A DNA stretch of 64,000 nucleotides from Actinomadura harenae (GCF_003696215.1 NZ_RFFG01000014.1:62001-126000); one strand, 5' to 3'. Positions 32,798 to 42,860 are shown, counted from the first letter of the stretch. Notes: a model not told the origin generated them from the sequence alone. Numbers and translations are program-made.

Positions 32798-33393
32798 CAG
32801 CGTCCGACCACCGTCCGGACCCGATGCCCGACCGGACCGCCACCGGCGGCCACATGCTCGTGTCGCACCGCGTCGTCCTCTCGCTGGGCAGCAACCTCGG
32901 AGATCGCCTGGACAACATCCAGGAGGCCGTCGACGCGCTGTTCGACGCGCCCGGTCTCGACTTCGTCGCCCTGTCGCCGGTCTACGAGACCGCGCCGTTC
33001 GCGCCGCCCGGGGAGGATCTCCCCGAGCAGGGCGACTACCTGAACATCGTGCTGGTCGCCGACACCCGGCTGCCACCGGAGAACCTGCTGGAGCGCGTCC
33101 TCAACATCGAGAACTCGATGCGCCGCGTCCGCGAGGTCCGCTGGGGGCCGCGCACCCTGGACATCGACATCGTGATCTTCGGGGACGTCGAGATGGACCA
33201 GCCGAACCTCACGCTCCCGCATCCGCGCGCGCACCAGCGGGCGTTCGTGCTGGTGCCGTGGGCCGACATCGAGCCCGACGTGCTGCTGCCCGGCCACGGC
33301 CGGGTCGGCGACCTCGCCGCGGACGCGATGCGCACGGGTGGCCAGGACGCCGCGCGCCGCCGTGACGACCTGAGCCTGCAGCCGCCTGCATGA
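32794..33393 (+). CDS. folK: HPPK, 2-amino-4-hydroxy-6-hydroxymethyldihydropteridine diphosphokinase (199 aa)
   Basis: Transfers pyrophosphate from ATP to 6-hydroxymethyl-dihydropterin, making the FolP substrate. The motifs LSLGSNLGDRLDNI, SPVYETAPF, NIVLVADTRLPPENLL, RWGPRTLDIDIVIFGD and LPHPRAHQRAFVLVPWADI are all present. The ATG overlaps the folB stop. About 27 extra residues precede the usual HPPK start, so a shorter protein starting at an internal codon cannot be excluded. Confidence 0.95.
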   Translation: MTASDHRPDPMPDRTATGGHMLVSHRVVLSLGSNLGDRLDNIQEAVDALFDAPGLDFVALSPVYETAPFAPPGEDLPEQGDYLNIVLVADTRLPPENLLERVLNIENSMRRVREVRWGPRTLDIDIVIFGDVEMDQPNLTLPHPRAHQRAFVLVPWADIEPDVLLPGHGRVGDLAADAMRTGGQDAARRRDDLSLQPPA

Positions 33394-33869
33394 GACCGTC
33401 CCGTCCCGCTGTGCTCGCCATCCTGGTGGTCGTCCCCGCGGCGATCACCTGGGTGGTGCTGCGCGCCGCCTACGTGTCGCTGCCGGTGCTGCCCTGGACG
33501 GCCGTCCCGACGCTGCTGCTCCTCGCCCTCGGCGAGGCGTTCACCGGCGTCAACCTGTTCCGCCGCATCCGCCGCAAGGCGGGCAGCAACCTGAAGCCCG
33601 TCGAGCCGATCTCCGCCGCCCGGATGGCCGCGCTCGGCAAGGCCAGCGCGCACGCCGCCGCCGTCCTCGGCGGGATCTTCGGCGGGTTCGCGCTCAGCCT
33701 CGGCGACAATCTCGACAAGGCCACCCCCCGCCAGGACTTCTTCGTCAGCGTCGGCACCTTCTTCGCTGCGCTCGTCCTGGTCGGCGCGGCCTACTTCCTC
33801 GAGTACGCCTGCCGCGTCCCCAAGGACCCGAACGAGGACCACCGCGACCACGGTGTCTCCCGCGCCTGA
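33390..33869 (+). CDS. DUF3180 membrane protein (159 aa)
   Basis: Actinobacterial membrane protein that typically follows folK. Four hydrophobic segments are visible: AILVVVPAAITWVVLRAAYV, WTAVPTLLLLALGEAFTGV, HAAAVLGGIFGGFALSL and FVSVGTFFAALVLVGAAYFLEY. The ATG overlaps the folK stop (33390-33393), so it is translated with the folate genes. The function is unknown; it could be a transporter-like partner of the pathway, but nothing proves this. Confidence 0.88.
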   Translation: MRPSRPAVLAILVVVPAAITWVVLRAAYVSLPVLPWTAVPTLLLLALGEAFTGVNLFRRIRRKAGSNLKPVEPISAARMAALGKASAHAAAVLGGIFGGFALSLGDNLDKATPRQDFFVSVGTFFAALVLVGAAYFLEYACRVPKDPNEDHRDHGVSRA

Positions 33870-33983
33870 CCCCTCCCGCCCCGAAGACGAGATCAACGTC
33901 CCATCGCGCCCGCTGTCGGTTGACCGTGGTCTGGAAGCCGAGTCGTTCCATGTCGGCGCGGATCGGAAGGCGGTTCGCTTCGG

Positions 33984-35141
33984 CTATTTGTCGATGTCGC
34001 CCACGACGAAGAACATCGAGCCGAGGATCGCGATCATGTCCGCGATCAGGCAGCCAGGCAGGAGCTCGGCGAGGACCTGGATGTTGTTGAACGAGGCGGA
34101 GCGCAGTTTCAGCCGCCACGGCGTCTTCTCGCCGCGGGAGACGAGGAAGTAGCCGTTCAGGCCGAGCGGGTTCTCCGTCCAGGCGTAGGTGTGGCCCTCG
34201 GGGACCTTCAGGACCTTCGGGAGGCGCTGGTTGATCGGGCCGGGCGGAAGGTCGGCGAGCCGGTCGAGGCAGGCGTCGGCGAGGTCGAGCGAGACGTGCA
34301 CCTGGTCGAGCAGGCACTCGAACCGGGCGAGGCAGTCGCCCTCGGTGCGGGTCACGACGCGGACGGGCAGTTCGCCGTACGCGAGGTACGGCTCGTCCCG
34401 GCGCAGGTCGAAGTCGACGCCGGCGGCGCGCGCGATCGGGCCGGACACGCCGTACTGGAGGATCTGCTCGCGGGTGATCGTCCCGACGCCGCGGGTGCGG
34501 GCGCGGAAGATCTCGTTGCCGAGGATCAGGTCGGAGAGGTCGGACATCCGCGCGCGGACGTCCGCGACGGCGGTGCGGGTCCGGGTCGTCCAGCCCGCGG
34601 GGAGCTCCTCCTTCAGGCCGCCGACGCGGTTGAACATGTAGTGCATGCGTCCGCCGGAGATCTCCTCCATCACGTGCTGGAGCGTCTCGCGCTCACGGAA
34701 CGCGTAGAAGATCGGCGTGATCGCGCCGATCTCGAGCGGGTAGGAGCCGAGGAACATCAGGTGGTTGAGGACGCGGTTCAGCTCGGCGAGGAGCGTCCGC
34801 GCCCAGACCGCGCGCCGTGGGACCTCCATGCCGAGCATCCGCTCGACGGCGAGGACGACGCCGAGCTCGGACGAGAACGCCGACAGCCAGTCGTGCCGGT
34901 TCGCCAGCACGATGATCTGCCGGAAGTCGCGGACCTCGAACAGCTTCTCCGCGCCGCGGTGCATGTACCCGACGACGGGTTCGGCGGCGACGATCCGCTC
35001 GCCGTCCAGCGTGAGGCGCAGGCGGAGGACCCCGTGCGTGGACGGATGCTGCGGGCCGATGTTGAGGATCATGTCCTCGGTGGCCAGCTCCTTGGCCCCC
35101 GCACCGATCCCGACGGTCCTCTGCGTGGTCACGTTCCTCAT
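33984..35141 (-). CDS. Stand-alone NuoD-like (complex I 49-kDa subunit) protein (385 aa)
   Basis: Clear homologue of the NADH-quinone oxidoreductase subunit [74 protein letters not shown] and [22 protein letters not shown]. It ends in the usual [14 protein letters not shown]. No other nuo gene is in the neighbourhood, so it is not the canonical 14-gene operon; streptomycetes also have a stand-alone nuoD2 as I recall. The ATG at 35139-35141 is used; a nearby GTG is an alternative. The protein may replace NuoD in complex I or act separately. Confidence 0.9.
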   Translation of the reverse strand: MRNVTTQRTVGIGAGAKELATEDMILNIGPQHPSTHGVLRLRLTLDGERIVAAEPVVGYMHRGAEKLFEVRDFRQIIVLANRHDWLSAFSSELGVVLAVERMLGMEVPRRAVWARTLLAELNRVLNHLMFLGSYPLEIGAITPIFYAFRERETLQHVMEEISGGRMHYMFNRVGGLKEELPAGWTTRTRTAVADVRARMSDLSDLILGNEIFRARTRGVGTITREQILQYGVSGPIARAAGVDFDLRRDEPYLAYGELPVRVVTRTEGDCLARFECLLDQVHVSLDLADACLDRLADLPPGPINQRLPKVLKVPEGHTYAWTENPLGLNGYFLVSRGEKTPWRLKLRSASFNNIQVLAELLPGCLIADMIAILGSMFFVVGDIDK

Positions 35142-35282
35142 CGTGCCACGACCGCCGTCCACGCGCCGGACCCGAACGCGCCGGGCCCGAACGTCCCGGA
35201 GCCGGACGCGCCGGACGTGGCCGTGGCCGGGGTGTCCGCCGGGCTCGCGGCGGGGGTGTTCTTTCCGGTTGACTAGGGGGCA

Positions 35283-36131
35283 ATGAACCCAAGCCACCAC
35301 GAACAGCCGACATCCGGCGAACCGTCCGGTCCCCGGGACGTGCCGCCGCCCGGCCCCGACCCGATCGTCCTGGACGCGGCGGATGCGCGGAACGGGCACA
35401 ATGTGATGCCCGCGCAGAATGCGCACGGCGTCAATGCGCACGACGTCAATGGGTATGGCGTCCCGCCCGGTTCGCAGGGTGCGCCGTTCGCGGGGCAGGT
35501 GCAGGGTGCTCCTCCCGGTCCGTCCGGGGAGGGCGCGTACGGCGGACGGCCTCCCCAGGGTGGGACGCCTTCGATGGGTGCCGGAGGTGGCGTGGTGTAT
35601 CCGGTGGCGGAACAGCAGGCGGGCGCGGCCGGGTATCCGGCCGCGGAGGCCTTCGAGCCGGGCGCGGGGCTCGTGTGGTCCCGGATCTCGTCGCGTTATC
35701 CGTGGCATCGGCGGATCGCCGCGCTCGTCCGCGCGATCCCGGTCGCCGCGGTCGGCGCGTTCCTGCTCTGGCGCGGTGGCGGGACCCTCGCGGCGCTGCT
35801 GTGGGTCGTGGGCGTGCTGGCCGTCCTCGTCGTGTCCTGGGTCGCGGTCGAGATCGCGTACCGGTCGTACGGGTACGCCGAACGCGGCGACGACCTGATC
35901 GTGACGAGCGGGGTGTTCGTGCGCCGCCTGATCGTCGTCCCGTACGGCCGGATGCAGTTCGTGGACGTCACGGCGGGGCTGCTGGAGCGCTGGATGGGTC
36001 TCTCGACCGTCCGGCTGCACACGGCCGCCGCGGCGACGGACGCGGTGATCCCGGGTCTTCCGGCCGCCGAGGCCGCCCTGCTCCGCGACCGGCTCGCCCG
36101 CAAGGGCGAGGAACGGAGCATGGGCCTGTGA
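35283..36131 (+). CDS. bPH2 (YdbS-like) membrane protein with disordered N-terminus (282 aa)
   Basis: Residues 1-125 are low-complexity (Gly, Pro, Ala, Asn-rich, including [15 protein letters not shown]). Two membrane helices at about 143-185 precede a bacterial PH domain: [46 protein letters not shown]. In Bacillus subtilis the related YdbS-YdbT pair protects against a membrane-active bacteriocin. The next gene is a YdbT-like partner overlapping by GTGA, so the pair is preserved here. Confidence 0.88.
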   Translation: MNPSHHEQPTSGEPSGPRDVPPPGPDPIVLDAADARNGHNVMPAQNAHGVNAHDVNGYGVPPGSQGAPFAGQVQGAPPGPSGEGAYGGRPPQGGTPSMGAGGGVVYPVAEQQAGAAGYPAAEAFEPGAGLVWSRISSRYPWHRRIAALVRAIPVAAVGAFLLWRGGGTLAALLWVVGVLAVLVVSWVAVEIAYRSYGYAERGDDLIVTSGVFVRRLIVVPYGRMQFVDVTAGLLERWMGLSTVRLHTAAAATDAVIPGLPAAEAALLRDRLARKGEERSMGL

Positions 36132-37894
36132 CCGCACCCCAGGAGCCGCCCGCCGACGGGGCTCCCCAGGACGCGTTCTCCGCTCCCGATCCTCAGATCT
36201 CCGGTGCCCCCCGGCCTCCAATGCCCGGCTCGCAGGGGCCAGGTTTTCCGGGTTCCGGTTATCAGGCCACTGGGATGCAACCTTCTGGAGCGAATCCGCC
36301 CGGAACTCAGGTTTTCGGGGGGCATCCTCCTGTTCCCCTGGCTCCCGGCCCCCAGGGGCTTGGTTTCGGGCCTCCGCAGGGGGCCGTGCCGGACGGCAGG
36401 GTTCGGCCTACGTTCATGCCTCCGCACGGGATGCCGCAGCCGGGGTATGGGGTTCCGCCGGGGTATCCGCCGCAGAGGGCCTATGGGCCGCCGCAGATGT
36501 ATCCCGGGCCTGTGTATCCGGCGCCGGGCTACCGGTACGTGCCGCCCGCGCCTCCGCCGCCCGTCCGGTTCTCCGTGGGGACGCACCGGGTGCACTGGGC
36601 GACCGCGCCGCTGCGCGCGTTCACCATCATGATCGTTTACTTCGTCCTGCTCGGGTTCCCGTTGCTGATGACGCGGACGAGCGACGGCGCGGCGGTGTCG
36701 TTCAGCCCGGTGGTGCTGCTCCGGTTCCTGATCGTCTCGCTGGTCGTCGGGGCCGGCGCGGTCGCGGCGGGCCTGTGGGGCTGGCTGGGGCTGCGGTTCC
36801 GGATCGAGGGGGACGACCTGGTCGTCGAGAACGGGCTGCTGCGGCGGCGCGTCCGGCGGATCCCGCTGTCGCGGATCCAGGCGATCGACGTCGTCCGGCC
36901 GCTGGTCACGCGGGTGTTCTCGCTGGCCGAGGTCCGGGTCGAGCTGGCCGGCGGGGAGCAGAGCGAGATCCCGTTCCGCTACCTCGGACGCAGGGCGGCG
37001 GGCGATCTGCGCGCCGAGCTGCTCGCGCGCGCGGCCGGGCTCCCGGGGCACACGCCGGAGGCGCCCGAGCGGCCGGTCTACCGGGTGCCGTTCGGGACGC
37101 TGCTGGGCGGGCTCGTGCTGCGGCTGCCGGTGATCGCCACGTTCCTGCTGATGATCTTCTCGCTGGTGTTCCTGATCGCCTTCCGGGAGCTGGCGATGCT
37201 GGCGGTGGCGCTGCCCGCGCTGCTCGGGCTGATCCGCGCGGTGATCGCGCCGATGGTGATGTACGCGAACTTCACGGTCGCGGTGTCCCCGGACGGCGTC
37301 CGCCTGCGGTACGGGCTGCTGGAGACGCGGATGCAGACCGTCCCGCCGGGACGGGTGCAGGCGGTGAGCGTGGTCGAGCCGTCCATCTGGCGCGGGCCGG
37401 GCTGGGCGCGGCTGGACGTCACGGTCGCGGGGTACGCGGGGGAGCGGCAGGCGCTGTCGTCCACGCTGCTCCCGGCGGCGCCGAGGGCGGTCGTCGCGCA
37501 GCTGGTCGCGCTGGTCTTCCCGGGGACGAACTTCGACGCCGTCCCGCTGCTGCCCGCCTCCCAGCGGGGGATGACCGTGGACCGGGCGGACGGCGCCGGA
37601 ACCGACGATGTCATCTTCGTCGCGAGGCACGGCTGGCTCTGCCGCCGGACGGACATCATCGCTCATGCGCGCGCGCAGAGCGTCCGGCTGACGGTGAACC
37701 CGGTGCAGCGGCTTCTGGGGCTCGCGACCGTCCATGTGGACGCGCCACCCGGGCTCGTCCAGGTGGCGGCGGCCGACCGGGATCTGGGGGAGGCGCGCGC
37801 GATCGTCGAGTCGACCGCGCTGCGGGCCCGCAGCGCCCGCGCGGCGTCCGGTGACACGGCCCACTGGGCGGCCCGTCAGAACCAGGCCCGCTGA
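36128..37894 (+). CDS. bPH2 (YdbT-like) membrane protein (588 aa)
   Basis: The N-terminal 140 residues are a Pro/Gly/Tyr-rich disordered tail ([20 protein letters not shown]). The remainder has alternating membrane helices and three PH-type repeats, seen as [57 protein letters not shown] and [25 protein letters not shown]. The start at GTG 36128 overlaps the stop of the first bPH2 gene. The two proteins probably form one membrane complex; its ligand in this organism is unknown. Confidence 0.88.
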   Translation: MTAPQEPPADGAPQDAFSAPDPQISGAPRPPMPGSQGPGFPGSGYQATGMQPSGANPPGTQVFGGHPPVPLAPGPQGLGFGPPQGAVPDGRVRPTFMPPHGMPQPGYGVPPGYPPQRAYGPPQMYPGPVYPAPGYRYVPPAPPPPVRFSVGTHRVHWATAPLRAFTIMIVYFVLLGFPLLMTRTSDGAAVSFSPVVLLRFLIVSLVVGAGAVAAGLWGWLGLRFRIEGDDLVVENGLLRRRVRRIPLSRIQAIDVVRPLVTRVFSLAEVRVELAGGEQSEIPFRYLGRRAAGDLRAELLARAAGLPGHTPEAPERPVYRVPFGTLLGGLVLRLPVIATFLLMIFSLVFLIAFRELAMLAVALPALLGLIRAVIAPMVMYANFTVAVSPDGVRLRYGLLETRMQTVPPGRVQAVSVVEPSIWRGPGWARLDVTVAGYAGERQALSSTLLPAAPRAVVAQLVALVFPGTNFDAVPLLPASQRGMTVDRADGAGTDDVIFVARHGWLCRRTDIIAHARAQSVRLTVNPVQRLLGLATVHVDAPPGLVQVAAADRDLGEARAIVESTALRARSARAASGDTAHWAARQNQAR

Positions 37895-37933
37895 TCAGCG
37901 CGATCATCGCCGGACTGGACGTATTGTTCCAGC

Positions 37934-39142
37934 GTGAGTGAGATGTCCTATGACCCGTGGTCGGCGGAGTTCGTCGCGGACCCGTATCCGGTGTTCGAGC
38001 GGCTGCGGGCGGAGCGTCCCGTCTTCTTCGACGAGGCGACCGGCCAGTGGGTGGTCAGCCGCTACGCCGACGTGGACGCGCTGCTGCGGGACCGCCGCCT
38101 CGGCCGGTCCTACCTGCACACCGGAACGCACGAGGAGTTCGGCCAGCAGGCCGAGTCGGACTTCCTGAAGCCGTTCTGGGACCTGGTCCGCGCCGGGATG
38201 CTGGACGTCGAGCCGCCGACGCACACGCGGCTGCGGCGCCTGGTGTCCAAGGCGTTCACGGCCCGGATGGTCGAGGGCCTGCGGCCGACGATCCGCGGCC
38301 TGGCCGAGGGGCTCGCCGCCGACCTCGTCGCGCGCGGCGGCGGCGACCTGCTCGCCGACCTGGCCGAGCCGCTGCCGGTGACCGTGATCGCCGAGATGCT
38401 GGGCGTCCCGGCCGAGGACCGGGGGCTGCTGCGTCCCTGGTCGGCGGACATCTGCGGGATGTACGAGCTCAACCCGCCGGACGAGGTGCAGCGCAAGGCC
38501 GTCCGCGCCGCGAACGAGTTCTCCGACTACCTGCGCGGACTCGCGCGGGCGCGCGCAGCCGAGCCGCGCGACGACCTGATCTCGGCGCTCGCGCGCGTCG
38601 CCGACGAGGGCGACCGGCTCACCGAGGACGAGCTGATCGGCACCTGCGTCCTGCTGCTGAACGCGGGGCACGAGGCGACCGTGAACGCGACCGGCAACGG
38701 CTGGTGGGCGCTGTTCCGCAACCCCGGGGAGCTGGAGCGGCTGCACGCCGACCACGGGCTCGTCCCGACGGCGGTCGAGGAGCTGATGCGCTACGACGGC
38801 CCCGCGCCGATGTTCGAGCGCTGGGTGCTCGAGGACGTCGAGGTCGGCGGCGTGACGATCCCGCGCGGACAGGAGGTCGCCCTCCAGTTCGCGTCGGCGA
38901 ACCGCGACCCCGAGGTCTTCGCGGACCCGGACACGCTGGACCTGGGCCGCGACCCGAACCCGCACATCAGCTTCGGCCTGGGCATCCACTTCTGCCTGGG
39001 CGCGCCGCTCGCCCGCATCGAGATGGCCGAGTCGCTCGGCGCGATCCTGCGCGCGGCGCCGGCGCTGAAGCTGATCGAGGAGCCGCGGTGGAAGCCCGGC
39101 TACATCCTGCGCGGGCTGGAGTCCCTCAAGGTCGAGCTCTGA
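37934..39142 (+). CDS. Cytochrome P450 with altered I-helix threonine (402 aa)
   Basis: Soluble bacterial P450. The heme-binding loop FGLGIHFCLGAPLAR has the ligand Cys354. The PPTHTRLRRLVSKAFT region and the ExxR-type region VEELMRYDG are typical of actinomycete CYP families. The I-helix reads LLNAGHEATVN: the residue aligned with the conserved Thr of AGxxT is Ala248, followed by T249. This Thr delivers protons in most P450s, so catalysis may be modified. The start is a GTG at 37934. Its end overlaps the convergent MidA-like gene by 43 bases. The substrate is unknown. Confidence 0.93.
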   Translation: MSEMSYDPWSAEFVADPYPVFERLRAERPVFFDEATGQWVVSRYADVDALLRDRRLGRSYLHTGTHEEFGQQAESDFLKPFWDLVRAGMLDVEPPTHTRLRRLVSKAFTARMVEGLRPTIRGLAEGLAADLVARGGGDLLADLAEPLPVTVIAEMLGVPAEDRGLLRPWSADICGMYELNPPDEVQRKAVRAANEFSDYLRGLARARAAEPRDDLISALARVADEGDRLTEDELIGTCVLLLNAGHEATVNATGNGWWALFRNPGELERLHADHGLVPTAVEELMRYDGPAPMFERWVLEDVEVGGVTIPRGQEVALQFASANRDPEVFADPDTLDLGRDPNPHISFGLGIHFCLGAPLARIEMAESLGAILRAAPALKLIEEPRWKPGYILRGLESLKVEL

Positions 39143-40173
39143 GCCGGGACGCGGGCCACGGGCGCGAGCCCGGCCAGGGACGGCGGTAGCGGCATCCCGG
39201 CGGTCTGGGCGAGCCAGCCGAAACCGCCGAGGCCGGACGCGTCCAGGAGTTCGGCCTCCTCGCCGGCGGTGCGGAGGCCGACGAGGTAGGCGCGCGGGTC
39301 GCGGTGGGCGAGGTCCAGCGGCGGACGCGCGCCCGTGAGGCCGAGGGCGCGCAGCGCGTCCCGCTGGGTGGTCAGCAGGGTCGCGCTCGCGCCCGCGCGG
39401 TCGCCGGATGCCGCGCAGGCGTCCAGGGCCACGTGCGCGGTGATGTCGCACGAACCGTCCGGAACGGGCGCGACCGTGGCTCCGTCGCGATATCCGGTGA
39501 GCGTCCCATAGGGCGGACGGGCCGCTCGTGCGTGCGCGTAGTCGACGGCCACGGCGAGGCCCGTGTCGAGGCGTTCGATGACGGAGGCCCAGGCGGCACA
39601 GCGCGGACGCCCGATCTCGGCGCGGTCGCCGGGCTCGCCGAGCGGCCACCAGGACGCGATCCAGTCCAGGTCCTCGGGGGACGGCGGCGGGCCGAGCCGC
39701 TCGTCCCCGGACGTCCGGCGGACCTCGACCAGGCGGGGGCCGGTCGAGGTCTGCTCCACGACGTCCAGCGGGACGTTGTCGAGCCACTCGTTCGCGATCA
39801 CCAGGCCGGTGATCGACTCGGGCGGGGCGCCGCGCCAGGTGATCGCTGCGGGCAGGCCGTCCGGGCGGGGCGCGACCTCGACCGCGATCGGGCGGATCCG
39901 CCCGGCGAGGGCGGGGTCCGCGTGGGCGAGGAGATGCCGCAGGATCCCGGCGCAGCCCGCGCCGATGTCCACGACGTCCAGCCGTTCGGGGCGGCCGAGC
40001 GCCGCGTCCACCTCGCCGAGCAGCCGGGCGAGCGCGGCCGCGAACCGGGACGACGCGCTCACCGAGGTCCGGAAGTGCTCGCCGGGCCGCTCGCCCCGCC
40101 GGTAGAAGCCGTCCTCGCCGTAAAGGGCCAGCTCCATGGCCGACCGCCAAGGGGCCCAGGTCAACGCCGCCAC
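39100..40173 (-). CDS. MidA/NDUFAF7-type SAM-dependent methyltransferase (357 aa)
   Basis: The N-terminus MELALYGEDGFYRRGERPGEHF is the characteristic start of the MidA/NDUFAF7 family (MxxxLYxxxGFY), followed by the SAM site RLDVVDIGAGCAGILRHLL and IANEWLDNVPLDVVE. In mitochondria NDUFAF7 methylates an arginine of the complex I subunit NDUFS2, the NuoD homologue. A stand-alone NuoD-like gene lies 4 kb away here. The most likely translation start may be Met13 of the frame (MELALYG), 12 codons inside the listed GTG or ATG. The convergent overlap with the P450 gene is 43 bases. Confidence 0.85.
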   Translation of the reverse strand: MAALTWAPWRSAMELALYGEDGFYRRGERPGEHFRTSVSASSRFAAALARLLGEVDAALGRPERLDVVDIGAGCAGILRHLLAHADPALAGRIRPIAVEVAPRPDGLPAAITWRGAPPESITGLVIANEWLDNVPLDVVEQTSTGPRLVEVRRTSGDERLGPPPSPEDLDWIASWWPLGEPGDRAEIGRPRCAAWASVIERLDTGLAVAVDYAHARAARPPYGTLTGYRDGATVAPVPDGSCDITAHVALDACAASGDRAGASATLLTTQRDALRALGLTGARPPLDLAHRDPRAYLVGLRTAGEEAELLDASGLGGFGWLAQTAGMPLPPSLAGLAPVARVPAQSSTLRDSSPRRM

Positions 40174-40299
40174 CCTGCCGACGCTACCGCGCCCCGGGCA
40201 CCCCGGGCGCCGGTGCGGGGCGCCGCGCTACCTAGGGCGGAGGGCGTGTCCGACCTGGGGTTGATCCAGGGCTGACCAGCTCATACGTACGCTGGGCGC

Positions 40300-41490
40300 A
40301 TGGTCGGCAGGCTCTGGGAATGGTGGCGGGGCAGACGGGCGCTCGTGGACGCCGCGTTCCTCGCCCCGCTGGTGCTGCTGCAACTCGTCACCATGCCGAG
40401 CGCGGTGGCCGACCCGGCGGACCGCTACCGCGTCACGGTTCTGGGGTACCTGCTGCTCTCGGCGGCGCTGCTGGTGCCCATGGTGTGGCGCCGCCGCTGG
40501 CCGAGGGCGACGTTCGCGGTGGTCTCGCTGGTGAGCTTCGCCCAGTGGGTCTACGGCACCCAGATGCTCGTCGCGAACGCCACCGTGCTGATGGGGCTCT
40601 ACACCGTCACCGCGTACTGCTCGTTCCGCTGGGGGCTCGCGGCGCTAGGCACGGCCGTGCTCGGCGCGCTCCTGGAGGCGTTCAGGCAGGCGGACGGCGA
40701 CTGGAGGTCCGCGCGCGCGACGCTGTTCGTGTTCGCGGTGTGCCTCACCGCCGTCTGGATCCTCGGTCTGCACATGCGGACGCGCCGTGCCTACCTGCGG
40801 GAACTCGAGGAACGCGCGGAGCGGCTGGAGCGTGAGCGGGACACCGAGATCCAGATGGCCCGCAACACCGAGCGCGCCCGGATCGCCCGGGAGATGCACG
40901 ACGTCGTCGCGCACAACGTCAGCGTGATCGTCGTCCAGGCGGACGGCGCGGCCTACGCGCTCGACTCCGATCCCGGCCGTACCCGGCAGGCGCTGGAGGC
41001 GATCTCCTCGACGGGCCGGACGGCGCTCGCGGAGATGCGGCGGCTGCTCGGCGTCCTGCGCGAGGAGGCCGCGGGCGGCGCGTACGCTCCGCAGCCGGGC
41101 CTCGGCCAGCTGGACGACCTGGTCGAGCAGGTCCGGGCGGCCGGGCTGCCGGTCACCCTGGTGAGGTCCGGGTCGCCGCCGGAGGTGTCGGAGGGGCGCG
41201 CGCTGACGATCTACCGGATCGTCCAGGAGGCGCTCACGAACGCCCTGAAACACGGGGGTCCGCGCACGTCGGCGAAGGTCCTCCTGCATTACGGTGACGA
41301 CGAGGTGACGGTCGAGATCGTGGACGACGGGCGCGGCGCCGCCGCCCCGGACGACGGTCACGGGCACGGCCTGGTCGGCATGCGCGAGCGCGCCGCCGTG
41401 TACGGGGGCGAGGTGGACGCGGGCCCGCGTCCGGGCGGCGGGTTCGAGGTGAGGGCTCGCATCCCCGTCCGCGAGGAAGCACGGGCCTGA
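40300..41490 (+). CDS. NarL-type sensor histidine kinase (396 aa)
   Basis: Five or six N-terminal membrane helices (residues about 15-160) without a large extracellular loop are followed by a dimerisation domain of HisKA_3 type: RIAREMHDVVAHNVSVIVVQ with phosphoacceptor His200. The ATPase part contains IVQEALTNALKHG (N box) and VEIVDDGRGAAAPDDGHGHGLVGMRERA (G boxes). The sensory part resembles membrane-stress sensors such as DesK or LiaS. The response regulator follows after 120 bases. Confidence 0.93.
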   Translation: MVGRLWEWWRGRRALVDAAFLAPLVLLQLVTMPSAVADPADRYRVTVLGYLLLSAALLVPMVWRRRWPRATFAVVSLVSFAQWVYGTQMLVANATVLMGLYTVTAYCSFRWGLAALGTAVLGALLEAFRQADGDWRSARATLFVFAVCLTAVWILGLHMRTRRAYLRELEERAERLERERDTEIQMARNTERARIAREMHDVVAHNVSVIVVQADGAAYALDSDPGRTRQALEAISSTGRTALAEMRRLLGVLREEAAGGAYAPQPGLGQLDDLVEQVRAAGLPVTLVRSGSPPEVSEGRALTIYRIVQEALTNALKHGGPRTSAKVLLHYGDDEVTVEIVDDGRGAAAPDDGHGHGLVGMRERAAVYGGEVDAGPRPGGGFEVRARIPVREEARA

Positions 41491-41610
41491 CGCAGGACGT
41501 GCGGGTGCGCCGACGCGCGGGCGCGCGCGAGGGCGGCCTCGTGCGCGCGAGGGCAGGGTGCGAACAGGAGCGGTGGGGTGTGACGGTTGGACGTGAGTGA
41601 GGAGAGACGG

Positions 41611-42300
41611 GTGGACGAGCCGATCCGGGTGCTTCTGGTCGACGACCAGGAGCTGGTGCGGGCGGGCTTCACGATGGTGCTGGACGCCCAGCCCGACATC
41701 GAGGTCGTCGGGGAGGCCGGGGACGGCGCGGCGGCCGTGGAGGCGGTGCGGGCCGCCCAGGCGGACGGCCCGGTCGAGGTCGTCCTCATGGACGTCCGGA
41801 TGCCCCGCATGGACGGCATCGAGGCGACCCGGCGGATCGTGGCGGCCGGCGGCCCGAAGGTGATCATCCTGACCACGTTCGACCTGGACGAGTACGCGTT
41901 CGCGGCGATCAAGGCGGGCGCGAGCGGGTTCCTGCTCAAGGACGCGGGCCCGGCGCAGCTGGTCGAGGCGATCCGGGCCGTCCGGTCCGGGGACGCGGTG
42001 GTCGCGCCGAGCACCACCAAGCGGCTTCTGGACCGGTTCGCCCTGCATCTTCCGGACGGCGGCCGGGACAAGGCGGCCGAGGCCCTCGCCGCGCTCACCG
42101 AGCGCGAGACGGAGGTGCTGCACCTGGTCGCGCGGGGCATGTCGAACGCCGAGATCGCCGAGCGGCTCTACGTTTCCGAGGCCACGGTGAAGACCCACAT
42201 GGGCCGGATCCTCATGAAGCTCGGGCTGCGCGACCGGGTCCAGGCCGTGGTGTTCGCATATGAGACGGGTATGGTCAAGAGCGGCCAAAGCGACAACTGA
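41611..42300 (+). CDS. NarL-family response regulator (229 aa)
   Basis: Receiver domain with phosphoacceptor D61 (VVLMDVRMPRMDGI), acidic pair D11-D12 and Lys in FLLKDAG, followed by a LuxR-type HTH: LTERETEVLHLVARGMSNAEIAERLYVSEATVKTHMGRILMKLGL. The start is the GTG at 41611 with GAGGAGAG upstream; earlier TTG or GTG codons at 41587-41593 are alternatives. It is cognate to the preceding kinase. A palindrome at 42936-42953 in front of an ABC exporter may be its target. Confidence 0.94.
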   Translation: MDEPIRVLLVDDQELVRAGFTMVLDAQPDIEVVGEAGDGAAAVEAVRAAQADGPVEVVLMDVRMPRMDGIEATRRIVAAGGPKVIILTTFDLDEYAFAAIKAGASGFLLKDAGPAQLVEAIRAVRSGDAVVAPSTTKRLLDRFALHLPDGGRDKAAEALAALTERETEVLHLVARGMSNAEIAERLYVSEATVKTHMGRILMKLGLRDRVQAVVFAYETGMVKSGQSDN

Positions 42301-42470
42301 CCGTCACGATGCGATCACTCTATGGTGACTTTTCGTTCTCAAGGGGGAGTTGGCGGTTCCCTTACGCATTGGTAGCTGAATAACTACCCGACGTGAGCGT
42401 CACCGGATGGCGCGGTGGCGCGGTCGTGTTGGTCGGGCCGCCCAGACGGCCCCACGTACGGGAGGTTCTA

Positions 42471-42707
42471 GTGCTCAAGAAGCTCGCTCTCACCGGCGCC
42501 CTCAGCGCCGTCGTCACCGGCTCCGTCCTGGCCGCTCCCGCGAACGCCGACATCCACACCAACGGCTCCGGCGGCGTCCTGTCCGGCAACCAGATCATCG
42601 CGCCGATCTCGATCCCGATCGACCTCTGCGGCAACGCCGTGGGCGTCCTCGGGACCGCGAGCGGCGGTTGCAAGGGCGGAGCGGCCGTCGGCAACGCCAT
42701 CGGCTGA
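42471..42707 (+). CDS. Chaplin-like small secreted protein (78 aa)
   Basis: Chaplins are short hydrophobic surface proteins of aerial hyphae. The N-terminal 26 residues form a signal peptide (KKLALTGALSAVVTGSVLAAPANA). The mature part carries SGNQIIAPISIPIDLCGNAVGVLG and a second cysteine (C53, C67), matching the chaplin-domain pattern of GN, hydrophobic strand and two cysteines. The GTG at 42471 follows GGAGG. It lacks a sortase signal, so it is short-chaplin-like. It sits after the two-component genes with its own terminator. Confidence 0.8.
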   Translation: MLKKLALTGALSAVVTGSVLAAPANADIHTNGSGGVLSGNQIIAPISIPIDLCGNAVGVLGTASGGCKGGAAVGNAIG

Positions 42708-42767
42708 CGGGCCCGTCCGGTGACCGTCCCGTGAGTCGCCGGACGGCCCGCCGCCGATGCGCGTACG

Positions 42768-42797
42768 AGCGCCGGAACCCTTCCGGGTTCCGGCGCT
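42768..42797 (+). terminator. Terminator after the chaplin-like gene
   Basis: Perfect 13-base stem AGCGCCGGAACCC / GGGTTCCGGCGCT with a TTCC loop, followed by TT; a strong rho-independent terminator 61 bases after the stop codon. Confidence 0.85.
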
Positions 42798-42860
42798 TTC
42801 GCATGTCCGGGTTCGCATGTGCGGGGTTCGCATGTCCGGTGCTTTCGGATGTCGGGGGCG
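42798..42860. repeat. Short imperfect tandem repeat
   Basis: Three clear units based on TTCGCATGTCCGGG (TTCGCATGTCCGGG, TTCGCATGTGCGGGG, TTCGCATGTCCGGTG) and a fourth decayed unit (TTTCGGATGTCGGGGG). Period 14-16 bases, non-coding. Confidence 0.6.
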
